Assembly: GCF_050632385.1 (NCBI RefSeq)
Contig: NZ_CP192599.1
Span: 620,001 to 684,000 of the forward strand
DNA from: Humitalea sp050632385
Lineage (GTDB): Bacteria; Pseudomonadota; Alphaproteobacteria; Acetobacterales; Acetobacteraceae
DNA: 64,000 bases
Direction: 5' to 3'
Both the position numbers and the translations under genes were made by a program. The notes beneath the pieces were generated by a model. It searched no databases, had not been told where the DNA came from, and saw only the letters and a program-made list of their open reading frames with translations. Shown here piece by piece: positions 25,855 through 34,491 of the stretch (positions within the stretch are counted from its first letter, which is position 1; every line of letters starts with the position of its first letter).

Positions 25855-27971
25855 CCGCGCACCGCCACGCCCTGGCCATCGACATCGGCGGCACCTTCAC
25901 CGACCTGGTGCTCTATGACGGCAGCACCGGCCGCTTCGCCGCGCACAAGGAACTGACCACGCCCGACCATCCGGCGCTGGGGGTGGTGACCGGCATCCGG
26001 CACCTGTTCGCCGCCGAGGCGGTGGACCCCGCCACCGTGGGCCGCGTGGTGCATGCCACCACGCTGTTCACCAACGCGCTGATCGAACGGCGCGGCGCCA
26101 GCACCGGGCTGATCGCCACCGCCGGCTTCCGCGACACCCTGGAAATCGGGCATGAGCGCAAATACGAGCTCTACGACCTGCACCTGCCCTTGCCGCGCCC
26201 GCTTGTCCGCCGCGCGCTGCGGCAGGAGGCGATGGAGCGCCTGGCGCCGGATGGCACGGTGGAAATCCCGCTCGACCCCGCCAGCGTGCTGGCGGCGGCG
26301 GCGGCACTGGTGGCGCAGGGCGTGGAATCCGTCGCCATCTGCTTCCTGCATGCCTATGCCAATCCGGCGCATGAGCGGGAGGCGGCGCGGCTGATCGCGG
26401 CGGCGCATCCCGGGCTGATCCTGTCGCTGTCCAGCGACGTCTCGCCGCAGATCCGTGAGTTCGAGCGCAGCTCCACCACCGTCGCGAATGCCTATGTGAA
26501 GCCGCTGGCGGAACGCTACCTGAACCGGCTTTCCAGCGACCTCGCGGCGCTTGGGATCACGGCGCCGCTGTTCATGATGCTGTCCAATGGCGGGCTGACC
26601 CATGTGGACGAAGCCAAGCGCGTGCCGGTGCAATTGCTGGAAAGCGGGCCTGCGGCCGGCGCGCTGTCGGCCGCCTTCTTCGGGCAGCGTTCGGGGCGGG
26701 GGGAATTGCTGGCCTTCGACCTGGGCGGCACCACGGCCAAGCTGGCCCTGGTGACGGGCGGCGAGCCGCTGGTGGTGCATCGCTTCGAGGCCGGGCGCGA
26801 GCGGCGCTTCACCTCGGGCAGCGGCCTGCCGCTGAACATCTCGACCATCGAGTTGATCGAGATCGGCGCGGGCGGTGGCTCCATCGCGGCGCATGATGCG
26901 CTGGGGCTGCTCAAGGTCGGGCCGCGCAGCGCCGGATCGACCCCTGGCCCGGCCTGCTACGGGCGCGGCGGGGTCGAGCCGACCGTCACCGACGGCAACC
27001 TGCTGCTCGGCTACCTGGATGCCGACACCTTCGCGGGCGGCACCATGCGGCTGGATACGCAGGCGGCGGTGACTGCGGTCGCGAACCTGGCCGACCAGGC
27101 CGGGCTGGATACGCCGGATGCCGCGGCCGGCATCCACGCCGTGGTGAACGAGACCATGGCCGCCGCCGCGCGCGTGCATGTGGCGGAGCAGGGGCACGAC
27201 CCGCGCAACTTCTCCCTGTTGGTCACCGGCGGCGGCGGCCCGTTGCACGGCGCCGAATTGGCCCGCCGGCTGGGGATCGCCGAGGTGATCTGCCCGCCCG
27301 GCGCCGGCGTCGCCTCGGCCCTCGGCCTGCTGCTGGCACCGGCCCGGGTGGACCGGGTCGCCACCGTCACGCGCCGGCTGGACGGCATGGACTGGGCCGC
27401 GCTGGAGGCACGTTTCGCCGCGATGGAGAACGAGGCGCGGGAGGTCATCGCCGCGACCCTCGGCGCCGGCGCCGTGCTGACCCGGCGCCGCGCCGCCGAC
27501 CTGCGCTTCCTGGGCCAGGGCTATGAGGTGATGACGGAGATCCCGCCCGGTCCCTACGGCCCCGACACCGAGGCCGCCATCCGCGCCGCCTTCGAGACGG
27601 CCTATGAGCGCGTCTTCTCCCGCCGCCCCGCTGTCGCCGCGATCGAATTGATCAACATCCGGGTCTCGGTCACCGGCAGCACCGGCATGGGCACGCTGGA
27701 CCCCGCCGTTCCCGTCATGGCGGCGGGCGACCCCCGCACCGGCACGCGGCGCGCCCGGTTCGGCGATACGGTGGTGGACGCCCCGGTGCTGGATCGCAGG
27801 CGCCTGGCCGCGGGGTCGGAGATTGCCGGCCCGGCCATCATCGAGGAAGCCATGTCCACCCTGCTGATCCCGCCTGGCGCCCGCGCGGCGGTGGAAGCGA
27901 GCGGCAATATCGTCATCCGCCTTGCCCGGTCCGCCCTGCCAGCCGCCCGCCAGAAGGAGGCCGTGCAGTGA
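25851..27971 (+). CDS. Hydantoinase/oxoprolinase family protein, HyuA subunit
   Basis: A 706-residue ATP-binding subunit with the actin/Hsp70-like fold. The N-terminal phosphate-1 motif is LAIDIGGTFTDLVLYD (residues 7-22); further blocks are VVHATTLFTNALIERRGAS, FDLGGTTAKLALV, IGAGGGSIA, PGPACYGRGGVEPTVTD and GGGGPLHGAELARRLGI. It hydrolyses ATP to activate the substrate for the HyuB partner. It overlaps hyuB by four bases and the CoA-transferase gene by four bases, so the operon is tightly coupled. Confidence 0.92.
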   Translation: MTAHRHALAIDIGGTFTDLVLYDGSTGRFAAHKELTTPDHPALGVVTGIRHLFAAEAVDPATVGRVVHATTLFTNALIERRGASTGLIATAGFRDTLEIGHERKYELYDLHLPLPRPLVRRALRQEAMERLAPDGTVEIPLDPASVLAAAAALVAQGVESVAICFLHAYANPAHEREAARLIAAAHPGLILSLSSDVSPQIREFERSSTTVANAYVKPLAERYLNRLSSDLAALGITAPLFMMLSNGGLTHVDEAKRVPVQLLESGPAAGALSAAFFGQRSGRGELLAFDLGGTTAKLALVTGGEPLVVHRFEAGRERRFTSGSGLPLNISTIELIEIGAGGGSIAAHDALGLLKVGPRSAGSTPGPACYGRGGVEPTVTDGNLLLGYLDADTFAGGTMRLDTQAAVTAVANLADQAGLDTPDAAAGIHAVVNETMAAAARVHVAEQGHDPRNFSLLVTGGGGPLHGAELARRLGIAEVICPPGAGVASALGLLLAPARVDRVATVTRRLDGMDWAALEARFAAMENEAREVIAATLGAGAVLTRRRAADLRFLGQGYEVMTEIPPGPYGPDTEAAIRAAFETAYERVFSRRPAVAAIELINIRVSVTGSTGMGTLDPAVPVMAAGDPRTGTRRARFGDTVVDAPVLDRRRLAAGSEIAGPAIIEEAMSTLLIPPGARAAVEASGNIVIRLARSALPAARQKEAVQ

Positions 27972-29143
27972 CCCTTCCTCTCTCCCACATTCGCGTGCTC
28001 GACCTGACGCGTGTGCGCTCCGGCCCGACCTGCGTGCGGCAACTGGCCGATTGGGGTGCCGACTGCATCAAGATCGAGGCGCCGGAGGAGATCGACACCG
28101 GCAAGGGCATGGGTGGCGCGCGCAACGGGCCGGACTTCCAGCATGTCCATCGCAACAAGCGCAGCATCACGCTGAACCTGAAGCATGCCCAGGGCCTGGC
28201 GGCATTCCGGCGCATGGTGGCGCAGGCCGATGTGGTGGTGGAGAATTACCGCCCCGACGTGAAGGACCGGCTGGGCATCGGCTATGACGCGCTGGCCGCG
28301 ATCAACCCGCGCATCGTGCTCGGCTCGATTTCCGGTTTTGGGCAGGACGGCCCCTATGCGCGCCGCGCCGGCTTCGACCAGATCGCCCAGGGGATGGGCG
28401 GGCTGATGAGCGTGACGGGCCTGCCCGGCCAGGGGCCTGTGCGCGCCGGCATTCCGGTCGCGGACCTCACCGCCGGCCTCTACTGCGCCATCGGCATCCT
28501 GACCGCGCTGCTGGAGCGGGATCGCACCGGGCGCGGCCGCTGGGTCCATACCTCGCTGCTGGAAGCCATGGTGGCGATGATGGATTTCCAGGCGACGCGC
28601 TGGACCATGTCCGGCCAGATGCCGGAACAGACCGGCAATGACCACCCGACCACGGTGCCCACGGGCCTGTTCCACACCGCCGACGGCGTCATCAATATCG
28701 CGGCCGGCGGCGACGAGATGTGGCGGCGCATCGTCGAGACGCTGGATATCGCCGAGGAAGCCAAAACACCCGAACTGGCGACGGAGCAGGCGCGCGCCGC
28801 CAACCGGGCGCGGGTCAACGCCGTGCTGCAAGCCAGGCTGCTGGGCGATACGGCGGCGAACTGGATCGAGCGGCTGAACCGCGCGGGCGTGCCGACAGGC
28901 CCGGTGAACCGCATGGACCAGGTCTTTGCCGATCCGCAGGTGCGGCACCTCGGCCTCGCCGTCCCGGTGCGGCATCCGCGCCTGGGCGAGATCAACCTGG
29001 TGCGCACGCCGATCCAGATGCCGGGCACGACCAACCCCCGCAACCCGACCCCCGATCGCGGCGAGCATACCGACATCGTGCTCGGGCAATTCGGCTTCAC
29101 GCCGGATGAGATCGCGGCGCTGCGCCAGGAGAACGCGCTGTGA
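27968..29143 (+). CDS. CaiB/BaiF family CoA-transferase (class III)
   Basis: A 391-residue cytosolic enzyme moving CoA between carboxylates. The N-terminal block is HIRVLDLTRVRSGPTC, and the catalytic aspartate is D166 in AGIPVADLTAGLY, equivalent to the active Asp of formyl-CoA transferase. Length is normal for the family. The GTG at 27968 overlaps the HyuA stop, and the 3' end overlaps the crotonase GTG. Its place after hydantoinase A/B suggests the ring-opened acid is activated as a CoA thioester. Confidence 0.93.
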   Translation: MTLPLSHIRVLDLTRVRSGPTCVRQLADWGADCIKIEAPEEIDTGKGMGGARNGPDFQHVHRNKRSITLNLKHAQGLAAFRRMVAQADVVVENYRPDVKDRLGIGYDALAAINPRIVLGSISGFGQDGPYARRAGFDQIAQGMGGLMSVTGLPGQGPVRAGIPVADLTAGLYCAIGILTALLERDRTGRGRWVHTSLLEAMVAMMDFQATRWTMSGQMPEQTGNDHPTTVPTGLFHTADGVINIAAGGDEMWRRIVETLDIAEEAKTPELATEQARAANRARVNAVLQARLLGDTAANWIERLNRAGVPTGPVNRMDQVFADPQVRHLGLAVPVRHPRLGEINLVRTPIQMPGTTNPRNPTPDRGEHTDIVLGQFGFTPDEIAALRQENAL

Positions 29144-29928
29144 CCAGCCTGATCCGGTTCGAGGTCGCCGATGGCGTGGCGACGCTCACGCTCGACAATC
29201 CGCGGCGGCTGAATGCGGTGAATGCCGAGATGTGGCAGGCGCTGCCGGCGCTGCTGGCGCGCGTGGCGGAGGATCCGGCGATCCGAGTCCTTGTCCTGGC
29301 TGGCGCCGGTGAGCGTGCCTTCTGCACGGGCAATGACATCTCCGAATTCGATACCATCCGCGCCGATCCGCAGGCGGCCGCGCGCTACAATGCCTGGCAG
29401 CGGGCGGTGGCGACGGCGTTGCAGACGCTGGAAAAGCCGGTGATCGCCGCGATCCACGGCTATTGCCTCGGCGCCGGCTTCGAATTCGCGCTGATGGCGG
29501 ATGTCCGGCTTTGCGCGGCGGATACGCGCATCGGCATTCCGGCCGTGCGCCTCGGCCTGCCCTACCGGCTTGAGGATATCGTGAAGGTCGTGGATGTCGT
29601 GGGCCTGGCCCGCGCGCGGGAGATGGTGCTGCTGGGCCGGCAATATGCCGGTGAGGAACTGATCAGCCTCGGCATCGCCGGACGGCTGTTGCCGGACATG
29701 CCCGCGCTCGGGATGGCCGTGGCGGGTTTGGCGCGGGATCTGGCGGCCAATGCCCCGCTCAGCCTGAAGGCCGCCAAGATCGCCTTCCAGGAGCTGACGC
29801 GCCGGGAGGGGGTTCCGGACCTGGCAAGGGTGAAGGTGGCCGAGGATGCCTGCTACGCCAGTGCGGATTACGCCGAAGGCCGCGACGCGAAGCGGGAGAA
29901 GCGCGAAGCGGTGTTCGTCGGGCGCTGA
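29140..29928 (+). CDS. Enoyl-CoA hydratase/isomerase (crotonase) family protein
   Basis: A 262-residue crotonase-fold enzyme. The oxyanion-hole blocks are present (AFCTGNDISEF and HGYCLGAGFEFALMADVRL). The first catalytic Glu of hydratases is kept in GAGFEFAL, but the second, usually in a P-E-x-x-L-G motif, is Ala here (GIPAVRLGLPY). The protein may therefore act as an isomerase, decarboxylase or hydrolase on an acyl-CoA rather than a hydratase. The GTG at 29140 overlaps the CoA-transferase stop by four bases. It ends the operon started at 23250. Confidence 0.9.
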   Translation: MTSLIRFEVADGVATLTLDNPRRLNAVNAEMWQALPALLARVAEDPAIRVLVLAGAGERAFCTGNDISEFDTIRADPQAAARYNAWQRAVATALQTLEKPVIAAIHGYCLGAGFEFALMADVRLCAADTRIGIPAVRLGLPYRLEDIVKVVDVVGLARAREMVLLGRQYAGEELISLGIAGRLLPDMPALGMAVAGLARDLAANAPLSLKAAKIAFQELTRREGVPDLARVKVAEDACYASADYAEGRDAKREKREAVFVGR

Positions 29929-29983
29929 GCAGGCCGCCGCCGGCTTCTGGATGGCGTGCATTCACCGACGCTGCTGGCCGAGG

Positions 29984-30063
29984 GTCTAACACGCATCGCG
30001 GTCTGGCTTGTTGTTTTGTCGCGTGATTCAGCCCCGCGGCGCATTCGCGCCGACGGCCATCAG
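29984..30063 (-). repeat. Interspersed repeat family 2, inverted copy
   Basis: About 80 bases matching the reverse complement of the repeat at 37458-37564. Shared runs include GCTTGTTGTTTTGTCGCGTG and GGCGCATTCGCGCC. It fills the gap between two convergent genes (ends at 29928 and 30094) and shows internal inverted symmetry. Confidence 0.75.
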
Positions 30064-30093
30064 CCTGCCAGGAGCTTGCGGCAATTCGCCCCG

Positions 30094-30843
30094 TCAGCCC
30101 AGCCGCGCGCCCCAGCCGTCGCCGCGCATATACGCTTCCAGGCTGGTGCGGTCCGGGGCGCGGCCTTCGATGGCGCAGACGCTGCGCCAGGCCAGCGACA
30201 GCATGCAGGACACCACGGGCGTGCCGCCTTTCCAGCCCAGGATGGGGCGCAGCGTGGGCATGCCGGTGCCCAGCATCACGATCGCATCGAGGCCTGTCGT
30301 GTCGATGCCGTGCAGCGCGGCCTCGGCGGTATCGGCCGCCATGGCGTAGATCGGGTGGAAGGCCGCGGTCTGCAAAGCGGCCCCCGCGACGCGTTCGATG
30401 GTCAGGCCGCGGGCGGAAAAATAGCCGACGGCGGCTTCGGTCAGGTCGGGCGGGTAGGGGGAGACCAGGCCGATGCGCTGCGCCCCCAGCACGCGGAAGG
30501 CATCGCAGACGGCGCGGCCGGCGGTGATGAAGGGTTTTTGGCGCGCGGCCTCGATCGCCGCGACCTTCGCATCTTCATTGGCCGGCCCGGCGAAGTAGGA
30601 CGCGCCGGTGCAGGCAAAGGCAAAGGCGCCGACGGGGGCGTTGGCGAATTGTGCGACGCTGGCCTCCAGCCCGTCCATGTAGTCCAGCAGGCGGGCGATC
30701 ATGCTGTCCTTGTCGCTGCACATGCGGGCGTTCAGCATGGCCATGCCGGGCGGCAGCAGCAGCGCCATTTCCGGTTCGACCGTGGTGTTCGCCTGCGGGG
30801 TCAGCACGCCCAACAGGCCGCGCGGTGCGTATTCGAGGGACAT
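30094..30843 (-). CDS. Aspartate/glutamate racemase superfamily protein (maleate isomerase/AMDase-like)
   Basis: A 249-residue enzyme of the maleate cis-trans isomerase and arylmalonate decarboxylase group. The N-terminus LLGVLTPQANTTVEPEMALL is typical. Maleate isomerases use two cysteines, one in each half. Here the first is present (AFACTGASYFAG) but the second motif reads VMLGTGMPTLRP, with Gly in the Cys position. That is the mirror image of arylmalonate decarboxylase, which keeps only the second Cys. The ATG at 30843 was chosen to fit the family N-terminus. It lies five bases after the FAD monooxygenase gene on the same strand, so both probably act on one aromatic or unsaturated acid. 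Confidence 0.8.
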   Translation of the reverse strand: MSLEYAPRGLLGVLTPQANTTVEPEMALLLPPGMAMLNARMCSDKDSMIARLLDYMDGLEASVAQFANAPVGAFAFACTGASYFAGPANEDAKVAAIEAARQKPFITAGRAVCDAFRVLGAQRIGLVSPYPPDLTEAAVGYFSARGLTIERVAGAALQTAAFHPIYAMAADTAEAALHGIDTTGLDAIVMLGTGMPTLRPILGWKGGTPVVSCMLSLAWRSVCAIEGRAPDRTSLEAYMRGDGWGARLG

Positions 30844-30848
30844 CGGCT

Positions 30849-32483
30849 TCAGGCTCCGCGCAGATGGTCGGCGATGGTGTCGGCGCAATCGGGGTCGAAG
30901 GCGCCGCGCCAGCCCACATGCCCGTCGGGGCGCACCAGCACCAGGGGGGTGGCATAGGTCGCCACGGCGGCCGGATCGTCCAGGCGGACGGTTTCCACCG
31001 GCATGCCCCGGGCGCGCAGCGCCGCCAGCAGCCGGGGCGCCAGCGGGGCGGATGGCCCGCAGCGCAGCAGGGTGAAACCCTGGCCGAACAGATCCAGCGT
31101 GCTGGTGCCGCGATGCAGCCACAGGTGCGGCGCGCGGCTGCCGGGCCAGGTGCTGGGCACGACCTGGTTCACGTCATCGGGCGGTTCGGGCGTGCCATCG
31201 GCGACGATGATCGGGCTATCGGCATAGCGATACCCCAGGTGCAGCCCGGCCGAGTTGAACTGCCGCGCCATCCAGGTCAGCCGCGGCTTCAGCGCCGCGC
31301 GGGCGGCCGCGCCGTCCTCGGTATCATCGGCGATGCTGGCGGGGGTTTCCGCCATCACCGCATCGATCCGGTCGCTGTTGTTGGCCGAGGCGACGCTGTT
31401 GCGCCAGGCGATGGGCTTGCGCTCGGACTCATAGGCATCCAGCAGGCGCGGCCCGCCCCAGCCCTGGTGCACGGCGGCAAGTTTCCAGGCCAGGTCCGCC
31501 GCATCGCCGATGCCGGTGTTCATGCCGACCCCGCCCGTGGGCACGAACAGATGGGCCGCATCCCCCGCCAGGAACACGCGCCCGCTGCGCCAATGCTGCG
31601 CGACGGATTGGTGGTGGTGCCAATGGGTGGTGCGCAGCAGTTCAAACGCGAAGGGCTTGCCCATCGCGCGATGCAGGATGGCCGTCGCATCCACGGCCGC
31701 ATCGTCGCGCGTCGGGTCGGCCCAGTAGTGCTGGTAGTTCCACAGGGTTTTTCCGTCGATGGCGGTGAAGACACCAAAGGCATCGGGGGTGAAGGTGAAG
31801 GCGAGATTGGCCAGCCCCTTGCCATGCTCGGCCAGGAAGTTTTCCGCGCGGAAGAAGAAGGACACGTTGGACCGCAGCCGCCCGCGGCCGGAAAAGCCGA
31901 TGCCCAGCGCCTTGCGTATGCCGCTGCCGCCGCCGTCGCAGGCGACCATGTGATCGGCGGTGATGGTCTGCGCCTGCCCGGTGGCGACATCTTCGACCAC
32001 GGCTTCCACCCGCTCGGCGGTCTGCGTGAAGCTGACCAGCCGCGTGCCGTGGCGCAGGTCCAGGTCCGGCAGCGTGCGGGCGTGGCGCAGCAGCACGGGT
32101 TCCAGCGCCTGCTGGCCGATCTGGGTTTTTCCGTAGGGGCTCCAGCCCAATTCGCGGAAGCGGGCGATGGTGGCGGGATCGCGGGCGCGGATCGCCTCGC
32201 TGCCCGGGCTGGAGAAACGATGCAGCAGGTGCCCTGCCATCCGGTCGGCGAAGATGATGTGGTAGCCATCATTCTGGCGGATGCCGGCGTCGTAGATCGC
32301 ATCATCCAGCCCCCAGCGGCGGAACAACTCCATCGACCTGGCGCCCAGCAAGGTCGCCTTGGGATGCGGCAGGGAGCCGGCGCGTTCTTCCAGCAGCAGG
32401 CAGCGGATGCCGCGCCAGGCGAGGTCGATGCCGAGCGTCAGCCCGACCGGCCCGCCACCCACGATCAGGACCGGGACGTGCAT
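30849..32483 (-). CDS. FAD-dependent aromatic monooxygenase (PheA/TfdB-MhpA type)
   Basis: A 544-residue flavoprotein hydroxylase. The FAD-binding motif is VLIVGGGPVGLTLGIDLA (residues 5-22), the DG motif is VACDGGGSGIRKALG, and the second FAD motif is GDAAHLFVPTGGVGMNTGIGD. The C-terminal thioredoxin-like domain of phenol-hydroxylase relatives is also visible (about 440-540). The start at 32483 places the GxGxxG motif at the N-terminus. It is divergent from a GntR-UTRA regulator (85 bases) and co-directional with the racemase-family gene. Substrate is unknown. Confidence 0.88.
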   Translation of the reverse strand: MHVPVLIVGGGPVGLTLGIDLAWRGIRCLLLEERAGSLPHPKATLLGARSMELFRRWGLDDAIYDAGIRQNDGYHIIFADRMAGHLLHRFSSPGSEAIRARDPATIARFRELGWSPYGKTQIGQQALEPVLLRHARTLPDLDLRHGTRLVSFTQTAERVEAVVEDVATGQAQTITADHMVACDGGGSGIRKALGIGFSGRGRLRSNVSFFFRAENFLAEHGKGLANLAFTFTPDAFGVFTAIDGKTLWNYQHYWADPTRDDAAVDATAILHRAMGKPFAFELLRTTHWHHHQSVAQHWRSGRVFLAGDAAHLFVPTGGVGMNTGIGDAADLAWKLAAVHQGWGGPRLLDAYESERKPIAWRNSVASANNSDRIDAVMAETPASIADDTEDGAAARAALKPRLTWMARQFNSAGLHLGYRYADSPIIVADGTPEPPDDVNQVVPSTWPGSRAPHLWLHRGTSTLDLFGQGFTLLRCGPSAPLAPRLLAALRARGMPVETVRLDDPAAVATYATPLVLVRPDGHVGWRGAFDPDCADTIADHLRGA

Positions 32484-32528
32484 GGGGCTTCTTCCAAACA
32501 TGGACAGGTTAGACATTTGCGGAGGTTT

Positions 32529-32549
32529 CCCCGTTGCGCGCAAGCGGGG
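32529..32549. promoter_or_regulatory. Palindrome in divergent promoter, candidate operator
   Basis: A 21-base near-perfect palindrome: CCCCG, the perfect core TTGCGCGCAA, one unpaired G, then CGGGG. It lies 20 bases before the GntR-UTRA start and between it and the divergent monooxygenase gene, a natural place for the regulator to bind. Confidence 0.35.
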
Positions 32550-32568
32550 CTGGCCGTAACCACGCCAT

Positions 32569-33303
32569 GTGCAGCCGCTCGCCACCCGTCCCGCGCCGTT
32601 CTGGCAACGCATCGCCGCCGTGCTGCGCGCCGATCTTGCCGCCGGCGCCTTTCCCGCGCGGCATGCGCTGCCGGGCGAACATGATCTGGCCGCGCGCTTC
32701 GGCGCCGCGCGCATGACCCTGCGCCGCGCCCTGTCGGAACTGGAGGCGGAGGGGCTGCTGCGGCGGGAAGCCGGGCGCGGCACCTATCCCACCGGATCGG
32801 GCAATGCCGCCGGCTGGGCCGCCGATATGCGCGATTTCGCCCTATCCTCGCGCGTCAAAATCCTGGGGCTGGGTCTGGCCGTGCCGCCGCCCGCCGTCAT
32901 GGCGCTGCTGGCGGCGCGGGCCATCCGGCTGGAACGGGTGCGCGGCGATGCGCGCGGCGCCTTTTCCCATACGCTGACCTGGCTTCCCGCCGGGCTTGGC
33001 CGCAACCTGCCGCGCCGCCGCCTGACGGCGGGTGAGACGGTGCTGAACATCCTGCGTGAAAGAGGTGCGGCCATGACCCACGCCGAACAGACCGTCATCG
33101 CCATCGCGGCCCCGCCCGAGGTCGCGGGGCCGCTCGACCTGCCGACCGGCACCGCGCTGACCGCGCTGGACCGCGTGGCGCGCGATGCCGATGGCCGGGT
33201 GATCGAGGTCAGCCGCAGTTGCTACCGCCCCGACCGCTTCGCCTATAGCGTGCCGCTGACCACGGAAGGCGCACCCGCGCCGCCGCGCTGGGTGATCGCA
33301 TGA
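32569..33303 (+). CDS. GntR family regulator, HutC/UTRA subgroup
   Basis: A 244-residue regulator. The winged helix-turn-helix is at about residues 10-75 (ALPGEHDLAARFGAARMTLR, then EAEGLLRREAGRGTY) and a UTRA effector domain covers about 85-240, ending in the typical SRSCYRPDRFAYSV. The GTG at 32569 gives the normal N-terminus. It overlaps the downstream FAD oxidoreductase gene by four bases and is divergent from the monooxygenase at 30849, so it probably controls both arms in response to an aromatic or heterocyclic acid. Confidence 0.88.
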   Translation: MQPLATRPAPFWQRIAAVLRADLAAGAFPARHALPGEHDLAARFGAARMTLRRALSELEAEGLLRREAGRGTYPTGSGNAAGWAADMRDFALSSRVKILGLGLAVPPPAVMALLAARAIRLERVRGDARGAFSHTLTWLPAGLGRNLPRRRLTAGETVLNILRERGAAMTHAEQTVIAIAAPPEVAGPLDLPTGTALTALDRVARDADGRVIEVSRSCYRPDRFAYSVPLTTEGAPAPPRWVIA

Positions 33304-34478
33304 CCATCGCCATCATCGGCGCCGGCCCCGTCGGGCTGACCCTGGCGCTGCTGCTGCATCGCGCCGGGCACGACGCCCAGGTCTTCGAAGCCGCCGACGA
33401 CATCGCCGAGGAATTGCGCGCCAGCACGATCCATCCGCCGACGCTCGACATGCTGGATGGCCTCGGCCTCGCGCAACCGCTGATCGCGCAGGGGTTGGTC
33501 ACGCCGACCTGGCAGATCCGCCGGCATGAGGATGGCGAACGCGCCGTCTTCGACCTGTCGGTGATCGCGCCCGACACGGCCCATCCATTCCGCTTGCAGG
33601 CCGAGCAGCACAAGCTGTCGCGGCTGATCCTGGCCTTGCTGCCCGCTGGCATGGTGCGGTTTTCCTGCCCGGTCGAAACCGTCACGCCGGATGCCGATGG
33701 CGCCACCCTGGCCGGCCCCGCCATGGAACCATTCCGCGCCGACTGGGTCATCGGCTGCGACGGCGCGCGCAGCGTGGTGCGCAAGACCGCGGGGCTGGGC
33801 TTTGGCGGCGAGACCTATCCGGAGACGGTGATCCTGGCGACCACCGCCTTTCCGTTCCACGAGGTGATGCCCGGCCTGTCCAACGTGAACTACATCTGGA
33901 CGCAACATCCGGCATTTTCCGGCACCTTCTCGCTGCTGCGGGTGCCGGGCAAATGGCGCGCGTCGCTCTATCCGGCGCCAGGCGAAAGCGTCGAGGACGC
34001 GCTGCGGCCGGAGGCGATCCAGCGCAAGCTGCAGGCGATCCACCCGAAGCACGGCGCCTATGACGTGCCCGACCTGCGGCCCTATCGCGTGCATCAGCGC
34101 ATCGTCGAAAACTACCGCGCCGGGCGGCTGCTGCTGGCCGGCGACGCGGCGCATCTGAATTCGCCCGCCGGCGGCATGGGCATGAACGGCGGCATCCATG
34201 ATGCCTTCGAACTGGCGGCCCATCTGGTGCAGGTCTTGCAAGGGGCGGATGACGCCATGCTCGACCGCTACACCCGCCGCCGCCGCCCGATCGCCGAACG
34301 CGAGATCATCGCCCAGGCCGATCGCAACCGCGCCCGCATGCGCGAAACCGACCCCGCCCGCCGGGCCGAGATGCTGGCCGAGATGCAGGCCATCGCGACC
34401 GACCCGGTCAGGGCGCGGGAACACCTGCTGCGTTCGTCGATGATCGCCGGGCTGCGCGCCGCGGCCCTGGTTCCATAG
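33300..34478 (+). CDS. FAD-dependent monooxygenase (UbiH/p-hydroxybenzoate hydroxylase fold)
   Basis: A 392-residue group A flavoprotein monooxygenase. The motifs are IAIIGAGPVGLTLALLL (FAD binding), VIGCDGARSVVRK (DG) and GDAAHLNSPAGGMGMNGGIHD (second FAD/NADPH motif). It overlaps the GntR-UTRA gene by four bases and is followed 13 bases later by a Bug receptor. It is a second hydroxylase in the same divergon as that at 30849, without that protein's C-terminal domain, so it may carry out a different step on the same substrate. Confidence 0.88.
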   Translation: MTIAIIGAGPVGLTLALLLHRAGHDAQVFEAADDIAEELRASTIHPPTLDMLDGLGLAQPLIAQGLVTPTWQIRRHEDGERAVFDLSVIAPDTAHPFRLQAEQHKLSRLILALLPAGMVRFSCPVETVTPDADGATLAGPAMEPFRADWVIGCDGARSVVRKTAGLGFGGETYPETVILATTAFPFHEVMPGLSNVNYIWTQHPAFSGTFSLLRVPGKWRASLYPAPGESVEDALRPEAIQRKLQAIHPKHGAYDVPDLRPYRVHQRIVENYRAGRLLLAGDAAHLNSPAGGMGMNGGIHDAFELAAHLVQVLQGADDAMLDRYTRRRRPIAEREIIAQADRNRARMRETDPARRAEMLAEMQAIATDPVRAREHLLRSSMIAGLRAAALVP

Positions 34479-34491
34479 GAGTTTCGTTGCG

